Shown: piece after piece, positions 7,366 to 15,680 of the stretch
How positions within the stretch are numbered: position 1 is the first letter of the stretch
Layout: every line of letters starts with the position of its first letter
NCBI GenBank assembly: GCA_018333865.1
Contig: JAGXSE010000006.1
Span: 1 to 45,683, forward strand
Length of the DNA: 45,683 nucleotides
Origin: Syntrophomonadaceae bacterium
Lineage (GTDB): Bacteria; Bacillota; PH28-bin88
Reading direction: 5' to 3'
Notes under the pieces: generated by a model
Database searches by the model: none
Seen by the model: the letters and a program-made list of their open reading frames with translations, nothing else
Told to the model about the DNA's origin: nothing
Made by a program: the position numbers and the translations under genes

Positions 7366-8247
7366 TTACCAACCAGGCACATCCGTTTGCCTAATATACT
7401 GAAGCACTTCACGAGCTTTTTGAGCTTGTTCCGCATCAATAGGTTTATAAGCCAGCCGTGTTACAAAATCTTGCCTATTAAATGAACACAATAAAGGCAG
7501 TGCAGCTGACTTAATATGCGAACGAAACCACAGCTTAATAGTATTTGAGTAGCCAATCAACTTCGGGCCATAGCGTAACAACACTTTGCGTTCGGAGGAA
7601 TAACTTTGGAAAAAGGCCTGGAGTCTTACATTGCCAACAAACAAATAAAAGAGTAATGGTTCTGGAAGATGGGCTATCTTAACAGAGTCCAGAACTCGCA
7701 CAAAAAGCTCCCGATCTTCCGCCCTGGGGTATGCAGGATCATAGGGGTGTTGCATATACCAACTAGTACGCGCAATTACTGTTGGGTGCAGAATCACACC
7801 CCACTTGAGGGCCTCGTACATACTAGGTCGTTTATCCTGCGAACCTTTTATGCCTATGGGTTCCCGAGCTTGGTTTATCACAAACGCTCCTGTATCAACT
7901 ACACTAATATCCCTATTTAGTTGCAGAAAGCGTATTTGCTTTTCTAACCGGAATGGATGCATGATGTCATCCGCATCCATCCTTGCCATGTACTCCCCTC
8001 GTGCCAATGTTCCGAGTTGGTTTAGACGGGCAACCAACCCTAAGGTTTTTCCATCGTTGATCAGCCTGACCCTTGGATCCCTCACAGTCTGCGCTATTGC
8101 GACTGACTCATCATTTGAACCATCGTTCACTAGAATCAGTTCCCAATCTGTAAGCGTTTGGCAGAATACCGACTGAATAGCTTCCTTAAGAAGTACACCA
8201 GGATTTAGAAATGGGATACCGATTGTAACTAATGGCCGCATGCTCAC
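7366..8247 (-). CDS. Glycosyltransferase family 2
   Basis: The 293-residue protein has a GT-A fold. PLVTIGIPFLNPGVLLKEAI and WELILVNDGSNDES form the nucleotide-binding start, and ARGEYMARMDADDIMHPFRL contains the DxD-type motif DADD that binds the metal and nucleotide-sugar phosphate. HPTVIAR and AEDRELFVR follow in the acceptor half, where the ED pair is the usual catalytic base region. A weakly hydrophobic C-terminus may touch the membrane. The start is GTG 8247, which overlaps the upstream stop codon by 4 bases and lies 7 bases after GGAGG; ATG 8241 is too far from that site to be favoured. It is the last gene of the run wecB' - wzy - GT4 - GT2 and probably extends the same repeat unit. 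Confidence 0.9.
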   Translation of the reverse strand: MSMRPLVTIGIPFLNPGVLLKEAIQSVFCQTLTDWELILVNDGSNDESVAIAQTVRDPRVRLINDGKTLGLVARLNQLGTLARGEYMARMDADDIMHPFRLEKQIRFLQLNRDISVVDTGAFVINQAREPIGIKGSQDKRPSMYEALKWGVILHPTVIARTSWYMQHPYDPAYPRAEDRELFVRVLDSVKIAHLPEPLLFYLFVGNVRLQAFFQSYSSERKVLLRYGPKLIGYSNTIKLWFRSHIKSAALPLLCSFNRQDFVTRLAYKPIDAEQAQKAREVLQYIRQTDVPGW

Positions 8248-9341
8248 CGTTTCACCTCCTCAACAGGCATAGTATAGTTAACTAATGATTTAAAAAAATC
8301 CAATCGCCGTGCTTCCTTATATGACCAATCAAGATGACGCACAGCCTCACGGGGTACTCGCTTATCTTTCCAAGCTAAAACAAATTTTCTGATACCCTCA
8401 ATGTTTTCTTTTACGTTGTCTTCGGTATTGGGCAATTGGAGCAAAAAATCTGCACCCTGAGGGAAGTCGGTATCGCTGTAGCCAATAATTACCGGTAGGC
8501 CATAGGCCAAATACTCCCTGGTCTTTAAAGGGGAAGCTTCTTCCATATTATTCCGATTGAGTGCCAGGGTACCAATCGAACAATTTGCTTGCCTAAGGAT
8601 TTGCTCATACTCAGAGCGTTCCAACATGCCATGAAAAACCAAGTTGTCTGGTATCTTACCCACTATTTCTTCAGGTTTTAGTCCAACTAAATCAAAGCGC
8701 CAATCAGGAAAGGCGAAGGCCAAATAAATTAACTTGTCTGTACCGTGCCAAATGTAACCAGGCTGACCCAGGAAGACCAAGCGAGGTCGATCTGTGGCGA
8801 GCTTAACTGTTAGCTTTATTTCATCCATAGCAATGCCATTTCCAATTACTAGGAATGGTTTCCTAAAACGCTGATAGGACCAACGTAGGCTCAGCTCTCG
8901 GGATACAAACACCAAAGCGCTTGCTCTGCGCAGAATTAATCCTCTCGTTAAAAAATGGTATACCCACTGCAATTTTGAATATGTCCAGATTTCTGCCAGA
9001 TCGTCAGTATTAACTTCGATTATTAACTTGAACTTACTGGCCAAACGGGCCACTTGTGGATAGTACATATCCTGCCGAGTATATACTACATCCGGCTGCC
9101 ATTCCACAATTGCCTTTGCGGCCTTGTTGAATTCCTGAAGACGGCTTCGGAATGATTTTTGACTATACTGAAATGATTCTGCCACACCGCTTAAGGACTG
9201 CACAATTTCTTCTTCCCGAGTGATAACAAATAGCTTCACTTCATGAGAAGCAAGTTGCCACATTTGCAGCTGGCCTAGTACTTTTTTGTACACACCGCTA
9301 CGCGGACCTAAATTAAGATGAACCAAATAAGCAATACGCAT
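8244..9341 (-). CDS. Glycosyltransferase, GT-B fold (group 1-like)
   Basis: The 365-residue protein begins MRIAYLVHLNLGPRSGVYKK, a glycine-rich GT-B entry loop, and continues with DVVYTRQDMYYPQVARLASK. The C-terminal domain has PRLVFLGQPGYIWHGTDKL, LVFHGMLERSEYEQILRQAN and EEASPLKTREYLAYGLPVII, where the E-x7-E acidic pair is replaced by SPLKTREYLAYG as in several O-antigen GT4 enzymes. It should act on a lipid-linked sugar at the cytoplasmic face. ATG 9341 follows AAGGAG with 7 bases between. It starts 11 bases after the Wzy-like gene and overlaps the GT2 gene by 4 bases, so translation is coupled. Donor is unknown. Confidence 0.82.
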   Translation of the reverse strand: MRIAYLVHLNLGPRSGVYKKVLGQLQMWQLASHEVKLFVITREEEIVQSLSGVAESFQYSQKSFRSRLQEFNKAAKAIVEWQPDVVYTRQDMYYPQVARLASKFKLIIEVNTDDLAEIWTYSKLQWVYHFLTRGLILRRASALVFVSRELSLRWSYQRFRKPFLVIGNGIAMDEIKLTVKLATDRPRLVFLGQPGYIWHGTDKLIYLAFAFPDWRFDLVGLKPEEIVGKIPDNLVFHGMLERSEYEQILRQANCSIGTLALNRNNMEEASPLKTREYLAYGLPVIIGYSDTDFPQGADFLLQLPNTEDNVKENIEGIRKFVLAWKDKRVPREAVRHLDWSYKEARRLDFFKSLVNYTMPVEEVKR

Positions 9342-9352
9342 ACTATAACTCC

Positions 9353-10696
9353 TTATCGCATATTAGAAATAAACTTGTCGCGTGATATTTGTCTCGTCTT
9401 ACGGCTAATATATACAACAATTAAAATTGCAAGAGGGATGATGAAGCCACCCCAGTGAATATAATCCAGCAAGCTACCAGAACTCAACCCCAAAAAAGAC
9501 TGAACTGTCAATGCTACTAAAACAATATATACGCGGTTATCAACAGATAGCAAAAAACGATCCAAAGCTATTAGTACACCCACTAAGATAATGGAAGCAA
9601 GCGCTACTCCCCAAAACCCCGCTCCACTCCATGCCACCGCCAGGAAGGACGCATTGGAGGAGAACCGATCTCCGGTAGCCGCTACAGCTACATCAAAAAT
9701 CGTAATATCATCCAATACAGGAAAGTGTCCCAAATTAATGAGTAAGATTCGATCAATACCTCTGAAAAAATAAATATCCGGAAACACATAGAAATAATTT
9801 GTCTCTGTCGCACCAGGAATGACCAAGAGTCGAGCGAATACGGCCTGAATCGCAGCAACTACGGATTGTCCGAAATTAATCATATAATAAATTGTTCCGC
9901 CAACGTACGAAACCAATAGCGTTATCAAGGCTACTTTTTTTATATGTCTCCTATCCAAGTTATGCCATAACCTATTCTGCATATATCTATCTCCCGCTAA
10001 AAGCAAGCTGAATGTTAGCAAAACCGCTAATAGTGGCGCTTTTTGTATTGTTTGGAAAGCGTATGCTGCTGAAAGCAGAAAACAAAGGGCAAACCAAAAG
10101 TAGCGCCTCTTAGCTCGACTTAAGAGCAGCAAGGCAGCCGCTAACGGGAATATGATTTTGGAAGCCAGGCTAGCAGCGTATGCCCCCTGACCTAATTGAA
10201 CAGTATCACGTACTATCGAACGTGCTGCCACAGCTTCAATGGTACTACTAAAAACAATCCGACTAGATAGGAGCAAATCCATGCCAGGCCCTAAAACGAA
10301 GTACTCAAAAGAAAAAAGCAAGCCCAAAGCGAAGAATATAATGCCCCAAAAACGTAACCGTGCTTGATTAGTAAACACATATGAGGTGCCTTTAGGCCAT
10401 GATAGCTCAACCAATAAACCGCAGAAAGCCAAGAAAATAAATATCCAATGAGCTTGAAGCTGCCTCAGATATAGATCAATATCACCATCATTGATGAGGA
10501 ATATTGGGTTAGTTAAATAGGCAATGTTCTCAAGCGGCAGATAAGGCGCAAATACTAAACCCAGTGATGTGATAAATATGAAACCGATTACTGTTAGGGC
10601 TAACAGGGATCTTCTTCCTGAAAGAAGCAGACAAGAAGCAAGGCCAAGTACAAGTAAAATCGCAAGCATATGTGTCATAGAGAGAATTACAGTCAT
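9353..10696 (-). CDS. Wzy-like oligosaccharide repeat-unit polymerase
   Basis: The 447-residue protein is strongly hydrophobic, with roughly ten to twelve membrane segments and a larger external loop in the second half (near residues 310-350, with FYVFPDIYFFRGIDRI). The C-terminal FLGLSSGSLLDYIHWGGFII is the kind of sequence seen in O-antigen and enterococcal-type repeat-unit polymerases. Wzy proteins diverge too far for motif proof, so the call rests on topology and on position between glycosyltransferases. It would join lipid-linked repeat units on the outer face of the membrane, under control of the Wzz homologue at 20838. Its ATG overlaps the TGA of the upstream wecB fragment by 4 bases (ATGA), showing the intact operon once ran wecB-wzy. 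Confidence 0.72.
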   Translation of the reverse strand: MTVILSMTHMLAILLVLGLASCLLLSGRRSLLALTVIGFIFITSLGLVFAPYLPLENIAYLTNPIFLINDGDIDLYLRQLQAHWIFIFLAFCGLLVELSWPKGTSYVFTNQARLRFWGIIFFALGLLFSFEYFVLGPGMDLLLSSRIVFSSTIEAVAARSIVRDTVQLGQGAYAASLASKIIFPLAAALLLLSRAKRRYFWFALCFLLSAAYAFQTIQKAPLLAVLLTFSLLLAGDRYMQNRLWHNLDRRHIKKVALITLLVSYVGGTIYYMINFGQSVVAAIQAVFARLLVIPGATETNYFYVFPDIYFFRGIDRILLINLGHFPVLDDITIFDVAVAATGDRFSSNASFLAVAWSGAGFWGVALASIILVGVLIALDRFLLSVDNRVYIVLVALTVQSFLGLSSGSLLDYIHWGGFIIPLAILIVVYISRKTRQISRDKFISNMR

Positions 10697-11125
10697 TTTA
10701 AATTCCCTACTTCCAGTATTGTCCGCATAATATGCAATGAAGCCTGTCCATTACCATATAGTTGTGCGGTGTCATCGGCAATGGGATGCCCTGATTGAGC
10801 TTTCGCGAGCACCGCAGCACATATTTGCTGAACATTGGTTGGCGGTACCAGCTTGTTCCAGCCTAGCTCCACCAGTTCAACCCACTCGGTTTCGTCACGC
10901 AGGGTTACGCACGGCACCCGATAAAAGAAAGCCTCTTTCTGCGCACCACCGGAATCAGTGGCGATTAGTCTGGCGTTATGTTCCAGCATAACCATGTCAA
11001 GGTAGCCTACTGGTTCAATTAAACACAAGCTTAGCTCGGCTTCTGGCAAGAAACCATTGCGATCTAATGCCTGGCGGGTGCGGGGATGGAGCGGCAAGAC
11101 CACTGGAGTCTCCTTGGCCGCTTAG
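10693..11125 (-). pseudogene. wecB: UDP-N-acetylglucosamine 2-epimerase family, C-terminal fragment
   Basis: The 136 residues from GTG 11103 contain VLPLHPRTRQALDRNG, LIEPVGYLDMVMLEHNARLI, ATDSGGAQKEAFFYRVPCVT and LRDETEWVELVELGW. These are the conserved second-domain motifs of WecB-type non-hydrolysing 2-epimerases, including the UDP-binding SGG-QKE loop and the DETEW segment. Upstream of GTG 11103 the frame still reads AKETPV, a family match, to a TAA near 11125, and then the sequence belongs to an IS110 relic on the other strand. The first 230 or so residues are missing here, but a remnant of the N-terminus is found at 12619-12777. In a Wbp-type pathway the epimerase could be WbpI, converting the diacetamido-glucuronate sugar to the manno form. 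As it stands it cannot be active. Confidence 0.85.
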
Positions 11126-11149
11126 CCCAGGCCGTGCTTTTTTGTCAGC

Positions 11150-11852
11150 GTTTTCTGCAAGGTGGACGGTGGCGAGAATGTATTCTTTCGGTATGAGCCC
11201 CATAGAGGCCTTAGGCGAGGCTTCTATAGATGAGCTGACTGGGTTTCCCATCAAGCATGGCGGAAACCGCTTTGGAGACCCTTTGCCGTGGCCAAAGAGC
11301 TACAAAAAGCAGACCGCTCTTTCTATCGATTTCTCAAGGCCACGGCTGATTCTGTCAACCTGACTATGGCCTCGAGTATTAGAATAATTCGGACTCCCTA
11401 AGAACAATTGAAGTCTTTAAAAAGGCTATCTCTGATCATCTGGATATCATGCGACTCTGTGCCAGACATCGGCCCCATTTACGCTTCCGGAATTGTCGCA
11501 GAAATCGGTGTTATTCACCAGTTTGGCTACCATAAAAAGTGACTAAATTCGCGGGACTGGTTTTGACGGAAAACTAGTCAGGAAACTTTATTGCCAGTCA
11601 AACTCGCCTGATTCGTTCCGGCAACCGCTTTTTACGGTACTATCTGATCGAGGCGTCTGACAAGGTCCGGATGCACGACCATGTCTTTGCCGAGTACTCT
11701 GCAAAGAAAAAAGCCTAGCCAAATCATTACGCCCACAAAAGGACCCTTACTCTTATTGCCCAAAACTGGTCAGGTTGGCTGTCAACTGCTATAGACTAAC
11801 CAACTCTATCAGCCAAAGGGAGGAACCCGACAAGTTAGATAACGATACCTGA
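11150..11852 (+). mobile_element. IS110 family transposase, decayed
   Basis: Successive frames give pieces of an IS110 transposase: SPIEALGEASIDELTGF, IKHGGNRFGDPL, ADRSFYRFLKATADSVNLTM, then SVPDIGPIYASGIVAEIG (the C-terminal helix-hairpin-helix of the transposase_20 domain), and finally TRLIRSGNRFLRYYLIEA with SDKVRMHDHVFAEY. At least three frame changes and several stops separate them and the N-terminal RuvC-like DEDD part is absent, so the element is dead. The left boundary is near 11125, where wecB coding sequence resumes on the other strand. The right end is near a TGA at 11850. No clear ends of the element were identified. The spacer to 11980 holds nothing recognisable. Confidence 0.85.
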
Positions 11853-11980
11853 TACCACTTCTCCCACAGTCTTTTTGTCATCTTTGTTAATGCTGTCCTT
11901 TTTAAGTAAACACACCTCAAATACGCTAAATCTCTTGAAAAATTACCTGTTATCTACTCGACATCATACCGCTACTCTTT

Positions 11981-12625
11981 TTACTTGACTACCAGCCGTA
12001 GAACCTCAAAAGCCTCGGCATACGACTCCCCTAGCACAACACCCCTGCCACGTGCCCATCCCCTGATAAATTCCGCACTGGCATAAGATCTGTGGCTTTG
12101 TGACCTATAGGCAGAGCAGGCCGAGATCTTCGCTGCGATGTTGTCTTCGCATAGTGCCACTAAAGCCTGGGCACGAAACTCGATGATATTCCAAGGCTGT
12201 TCATAGCCAAAAACAGTGCAGTGTTTAAATGCCCTTATTGCTTCCTGCGTTATTGTTTGATGATCCTGATGCAGATCTGAACTCGCATGCACAAATACTA
12301 AGTCGGGATTGATCAGACTTTTTAACCGGACAAGGTCTTCCAGGATATCCTGACGATACTGAGAAAAACGCCGCACAGGGTAATCAAGAATCCTTATATT
12401 AGCTAGCGGAACGCCCAGGATTTTGCATGACTCTTTTGCCTCCAAGACCAGAGTATCTTCCCCGAAACCCGGCGGCAGAGACTCCTTTGCAGTTGAAAAC
12501 GCCACAGAAAACATCTCCACGCCATTTGTGACAAGACGATGCACGGTGCCGCCCATGCCAAACTCCGCATCATCGGTGTGTGGTGACAACAAAAGAGCAC
12601 GTCGGGCAGAAAACAACATCAACAC
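11981..12625 (-). CDS. PIG-L (LmbE) family N-acetylglucosamine-type deacetylase
   Basis: The 214-residue protein carries LLLSPHTDDAEFGMGGTVHR near residue 13, the PHxDDxExG metal-binding motif of the PIG-L family, and SSDLHQDHQTI near residue 115, the HxDH motif. These residues bind zinc and a water for removal of an N-acetyl group, classically from a GlcNAc-containing lipid or nucleotide sugar. The expected length for the family is 200-260 residues, so it appears complete. The start is GTG 12625 after GAGAGG; it overlaps the 3' end of the broken wecB N-terminal remnant by 7 bases. The gene lies inside what used to be wecB, next to the IS110 relic, so it probably arrived with the same rearrangement. 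The substrate is unknown. Confidence 0.85.
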   Translation of the reverse strand: MLMLFSARRALLLSPHTDDAEFGMGGTVHRLVTNGVEMFSVAFSTAKESLPPGFGEDTLVLEAKESCKILGVPLANIRILDYPVRRFSQYRQDILEDLVRLKSLINPDLVFVHASSDLHQDHQTITQEAIRAFKHCTVFGYEQPWNIIEFRAQALVALCEDNIAAKISACSAYRSQSHRSYASAEFIRGWARGRGVVLGESYAEAFEVLRLVVK

Positions 12626-12777
12626 ATAACCTCTCTAATTGCAGATATGTTTTTATCGTAATGCTGGCCGGAATGGACCAGTACCTCCCTAACCTCAGAT
12701 GCGCTGCGAAGCGCCCTTGAGACGACAGCCGCTTCGATAAATTACGGCCGAGCACCAACTACAGTAACTGACTTCAT
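12619..12777 (-). pseudogene. wecB: UDP-N-acetylglucosamine 2-epimerase, N-terminal remnant
   Basis: From ATG 12777 the frame reads MKSVTVVGARP, a TAA at 12742-12744, then FIEAAVVSRALR, and later EVREVLVHSGQHYDKNISAI before running into VMC and TGA. Family members read GARPQFIKAAPVSRAL and EVLVHTGQHYD at the same points, so the stop stands exactly where a Gln codon (CAA) belongs. Sequence identity with the family ends near 12640. The matching C-terminal half is at 10693-11125, about 1.5 kb away on the same strand, with the PIG-L gene and IS110 relic in between. The spacer 12778-12930 upstream shows nothing further. Confidence 0.82.
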
Positions 12778-12930
12778 TGTTCTGTCCTCGCATCCTCATT
12801 CAAAATATTTTTGTAAAACCTACGCTACTTATCTCGCTAGCTTTTTGCCGTTACCTTAATAGTTATCCAGCCAAGTGGTCTGTTTACGGGAAAGAGCAAT
12901 GATAGCTTGTGAAAGCCTGCTTTACTATCG

Positions 12931-14445
12931 TTATACCCCCGCGCTCTTAGGCAGCAACCTAGCTCTCGCCCAGTTGATCGCCCTTGCCAACTCCTCGGTA
13001 TTGAAGAGAGCGGCGACAGTGATGTAGATCGCCCCGCCGAGGGCGATGAGAACCACTACCTGCAGCAGCCGGTGGGTGAGGAGAGTGGGGTCGAACATTG
13101 GTAACGAGTAGCTGTGGGCAGCTGTTACCGCCAGGCCCATGGACAGGGAAGCGATAGCGAATTTAGCGGCAGAGCGCAGGATCCGTTGGCCGTCCAGATG
13201 CCCTAGCTTTCTCCGCAGGTAGTAGGCCAGCAAAAGGCAGTTGGCCGTAGCGGCGATGGAGGTGGCCAAGGCCAAGCCGCCGTGGGCCAGGTAACGCACC
13301 AGGATCAGGTTAAGAATGATGTTTAAGCCAACCGCCCAAAGGCCCAGCTTAACCGGGGTAGCAGTATCCTGCAGGGCAAAGTACACCCGCACCAGCAGGG
13401 CGTAAGCGGCGTGGGCAAAGATGCCCAGGGAGTAATAGAACAGGGCCACGGCGGTCATATGGGTGGCTCTGGCGTCGAAGGCTCCCCGCTCGAATAAGAG
13501 GCGGGTGATGGGTTCGCTCAAAACCATTAGTCCCACGGAAAGCGGGAAAACGATAAACCAGAGCAGGCGCAGCCCCTCGGAAAAGGTGCGGCGCAGGTCT
13601 TCGGTTTGCTGGCTTGCCGCCTGTTCCGCCAGGAAAGGGTAGCTGGCGGTGGCGGCAGCCCCGGCGAAGATGCCTAAAGGCAAATGCATTACCCGCACGG
13701 CAAAATTAAGGGCGGAAATGCTGCCCTCCGCCAGCCCGGAGGCCAGGATGCGGTCCACCAAAAGGTTTATCTGGCCGGCAGCAGAACCTACAATAAACGG
13801 AAGCACCAGCAGGCCGATTTTTTTCACGCCGGGGTGGTCTAAACCCTTTAAAGTCGGCCGGTAGTTTTTCTGGCCGACCAGGGGGAAAGCCAAAGCCAGC
13901 AAGTGGGCAGCTGCTCCGACCACCGCCCCCAGCACCAGCCCGCTGATACCCATCAGGCTGCCCAGGAGCAAGGCGCCGCCGATCATGCCAAAATTATACA
14001 ATAGGCCGGCAAAGGCTGGATAAGTAAAGTGTCGGTAGGCGTTGAGCACGGCTGTTACCAATGCGACCATCCCGGTGAAGATTAATACTGGGGCCAGCAG
14101 CATGGACAGGTTTACTGCTAAGGATTTGGTCTCCGGCGCCAGGCCGGGGCCTAGTAAAGGAACCAGAACCGGTGCTGCTAGGATAAATAGCCCGGTGGCT
14201 GCAACCAAGGCAAGGGTTGTCAGGTTGATGACGGTGCTAGCGATGGTCCATGCTTCTTTTTCGCCTTTTTGCAGGCGGTATTCCGTAAAGACCGGAATGA
14301 AGGCTACGGCAACGGCGCCGGCCACCAAACCGGCGAGGGCCATAGGGATGATGGATGCCACCAGGAAGGCGTCGGTTTGGGCAGTGGCTCCGAACTGGTA
14401 GGCGATGACAGTTTCCCGGACAAAACCGAAGATGCGGCTTAGCAC
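12931..14445 (-). CDS. murJ: MurJ/MviN-type lipid II or glycan-lipid flippase
   Basis: The 504-residue protein has about fourteen membrane helices and the MviN/MurJ signatures LSRIFGFVRETVIAYQFG, TDAFLVASIIP and RVYFALQDTATPVKLG. MurJ flips undecaprenyl-linked precursors across the membrane. Here it lies at the downstream end of the Wbp-type sugar genes, where a Wzx flippase would be expected, so it may serve the polysaccharide instead of, or as well as, peptidoglycan (inference). GTG 14445 has no ribosome binding site and cuts the first helix. The frame is open upstream to 14502 and reads SISQQGIGQAAFLIVAGA, which completes the usual N-terminus. The only start candidate there is CTG 14502, nine bases after GAGAGGGG, three bases past the stop codon of the aminotransferase gene. 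A non-canonical CTG start is therefore possible. Confidence 0.88.
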   Translation of the reverse strand: MLSRIFGFVRETVIAYQFGATAQTDAFLVASIIPMALAGLVAGAVAVAFIPVFTEYRLQKGEKEAWTIASTVINLTTLALVAATGLFILAAPVLVPLLGPGLAPETKSLAVNLSMLLAPVLIFTGMVALVTAVLNAYRHFTYPAFAGLLYNFGMIGGALLLGSLMGISGLVLGAVVGAAAHLLALAFPLVGQKNYRPTLKGLDHPGVKKIGLLVLPFIVGSAAGQINLLVDRILASGLAEGSISALNFAVRVMHLPLGIFAGAAATASYPFLAEQAASQQTEDLRRTFSEGLRLLWFIVFPLSVGLMVLSEPITRLLFERGAFDARATHMTAVALFYYSLGIFAHAAYALLVRVYFALQDTATPVKLGLWAVGLNIILNLILVRYLAHGGLALATSIAATANCLLLAYYLRRKLGHLDGQRILRSAAKFAIASLSMGLAVTAAHSYSLPMFDPTLLTHRLLQVVVLIALGGAIYITVAALFNTEELARAINWARARLLPKSAGV

Positions 14446-14505
14446 CGCGCCGGCGACGATTAAAAATGCCGCCTGGCCTATTCCTTGCTGACTGATACTC
14501 AGTGG

Positions 14506-15645
14506 TTATTTCCCCTCTCGTCCAATAGTTTCGGCCTTGGCAAAAAGTGCCTGTTGAAGCACCTCTGCTACCCGCTCCTGCAGGGTGGGTTCCAGCTGCG
14601 GCCAGAGGGGCAGGCTTAAGACCTCTGTGGCCAGGGCCTCGGCTACCGGGCAGGAGGCACCCAGGCCGGCATAGGGCGGCAGCCGGTGAAGCGCTACCGG
14701 GTAATAGACCATGGTGCTGATGCCGTTTGCGGCCAGGTGTTGCTGCACCAGGTCCCGCCGGCCTTCCCCAATGCGCACCGTGTACTGGTGGTAAACGTGC
14801 AGGGCATCGGGAACCGGGGCAGGGATAACGAGGCCCGGCAGACCGCTGAGCAGGGTGTGGTAGCGGGAGGCTGCCTGCCGCCGGCCTTCGTTCCATTGGT
14901 CGATGTGGGGCAGTTTTACTCTTAAAATGGCGGCCTGCAGCTCGTCCAGGCGGGAGTTGTAGCCGATGGTTTCGTTAAAATATTTTTGCTTGCTGCCGTG
15001 CACGCGCAGCATGCGGGCGGCGGCGGCGATTTGATCGCTGTTGGTGGCGATGAGGCCGGCATCGCCAAAGGCACCCAGGTTTTTGGAAGGGAAGAAGGAA
15101 AAGCAGCCCACATCGCCGATGGTGCCAAGTTTTTTGCCTCTGTACTCGCCGCCGAAGGCCTGGGCGGTGTCTTCGATTACCTTGAGTTGATATTTTTCTG
15201 CCAGGTGCATGATGGGATCCATACTGGCAGCCTGACCGTAAAGGTGCACGGGCAGGATGGCCCTGGTGCTGGGGGTGATGGCCGGCTCAATCAAATCAAC
15301 GTCGATATTGAAGGTTTCCGGATCGATATCCACAAAGACCGGGGTGGCCCCCAGGAGACTAACGGCCTCGGCGGTGGCAAAAAAGGTAAAGGGTGTCGTG
15401 ATTACCTCATCCCCCGGGGCGATGCCGGCGGCTTTAAGGCCGATAACCAGGGCATCGGTGCCGGAGTTGACGCCGATGGCGTGTTTGACGCCCAGGTAGG
15501 CGGCCACTTCCGCTTCAAAGGCGTTGACATTGGGGCCCATAATAAAATGGCCGGACTTTAAGACGCCTTCAATGGCTGACAGCAAGTCGTCCCAGAGAAA
15601 CTCGATCTCCGGTTTTAGGTCCAGTACGGGAATTTTAACTGGCAT
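14506..15645 (-). CDS. wbpE: DegT/DnrJ/EryC1/StrS sugar aminotransferase (WbpE-like)
   Basis: This is a PLP-dependent fold-type I aminotransferase of about 379 residues. GVNSGTDALVIGLKAAGI binds the cofactor phosphate, PGDEVITTPFTFFATAEA is a family hallmark, VIEDTAQAFGGEYRGKKLG carries the Asp that contacts the pyridine nitrogen, and CFSFFPSKNLGAFGDAG has the lysine (SKNLGAFGDAG) that forms the Schiff base. In the Wbp route WbpE transfers an amino group from glutamate to the 3-keto intermediate UDP-3-oxo-GlcNAcA. ATG 15645 is preferred to an upstream TTG at 15669 because GGGAGAAAG lies just before it and family members start at PVLDLKPE. It is followed after 3 bases by murJ and preceded by the acyltransferase. 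The exact substrate is inferred from neighbours. Confidence 0.88.
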   Translation of the reverse strand: MPVKIPVLDLKPEIEFLWDDLLSAIEGVLKSGHFIMGPNVNAFEAEVAAYLGVKHAIGVNSGTDALVIGLKAAGIAPGDEVITTPFTFFATAEAVSLLGATPVFVDIDPETFNIDVDLIEPAITPSTRAILPVHLYGQAASMDPIMHLAEKYQLKVIEDTAQAFGGEYRGKKLGTIGDVGCFSFFPSKNLGAFGDAGLIATNSDQIAAAARMLRVHGSKQKYFNETIGYNSRLDELQAAILRVKLPHIDQWNEGRRQAASRYHTLLSGLPGLVIPAPVPDALHVYHQYTVRIGEGRRDLVQQHLAANGISTMVYYPVALHRLPPYAGLGASCPVAEALATEVLSLPLWPQLEPTLQERVAEVLQQALFAKAETIGREGK

Positions 15646-15680
15646 CAAGTATCTTTCTCCCTTCAGCAAACCATCTTAAA

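Noticed and set aside
12742-12744. In-frame stop in wecB as a recoded residue
   Set aside because: The codon is TAA, not TGA or TAG, and the rest of the gene is displaced, so decay is the simpler explanation.
14986-15561. Plus-strand open frame of 191 codons opposite the aminotransferase
   Set aside because: It is antisense to a well-supported gene and is explained by GC-rich third positions. The same holds for 17333-18091, 31703-32461, 32323-32784 and 25387-25917.
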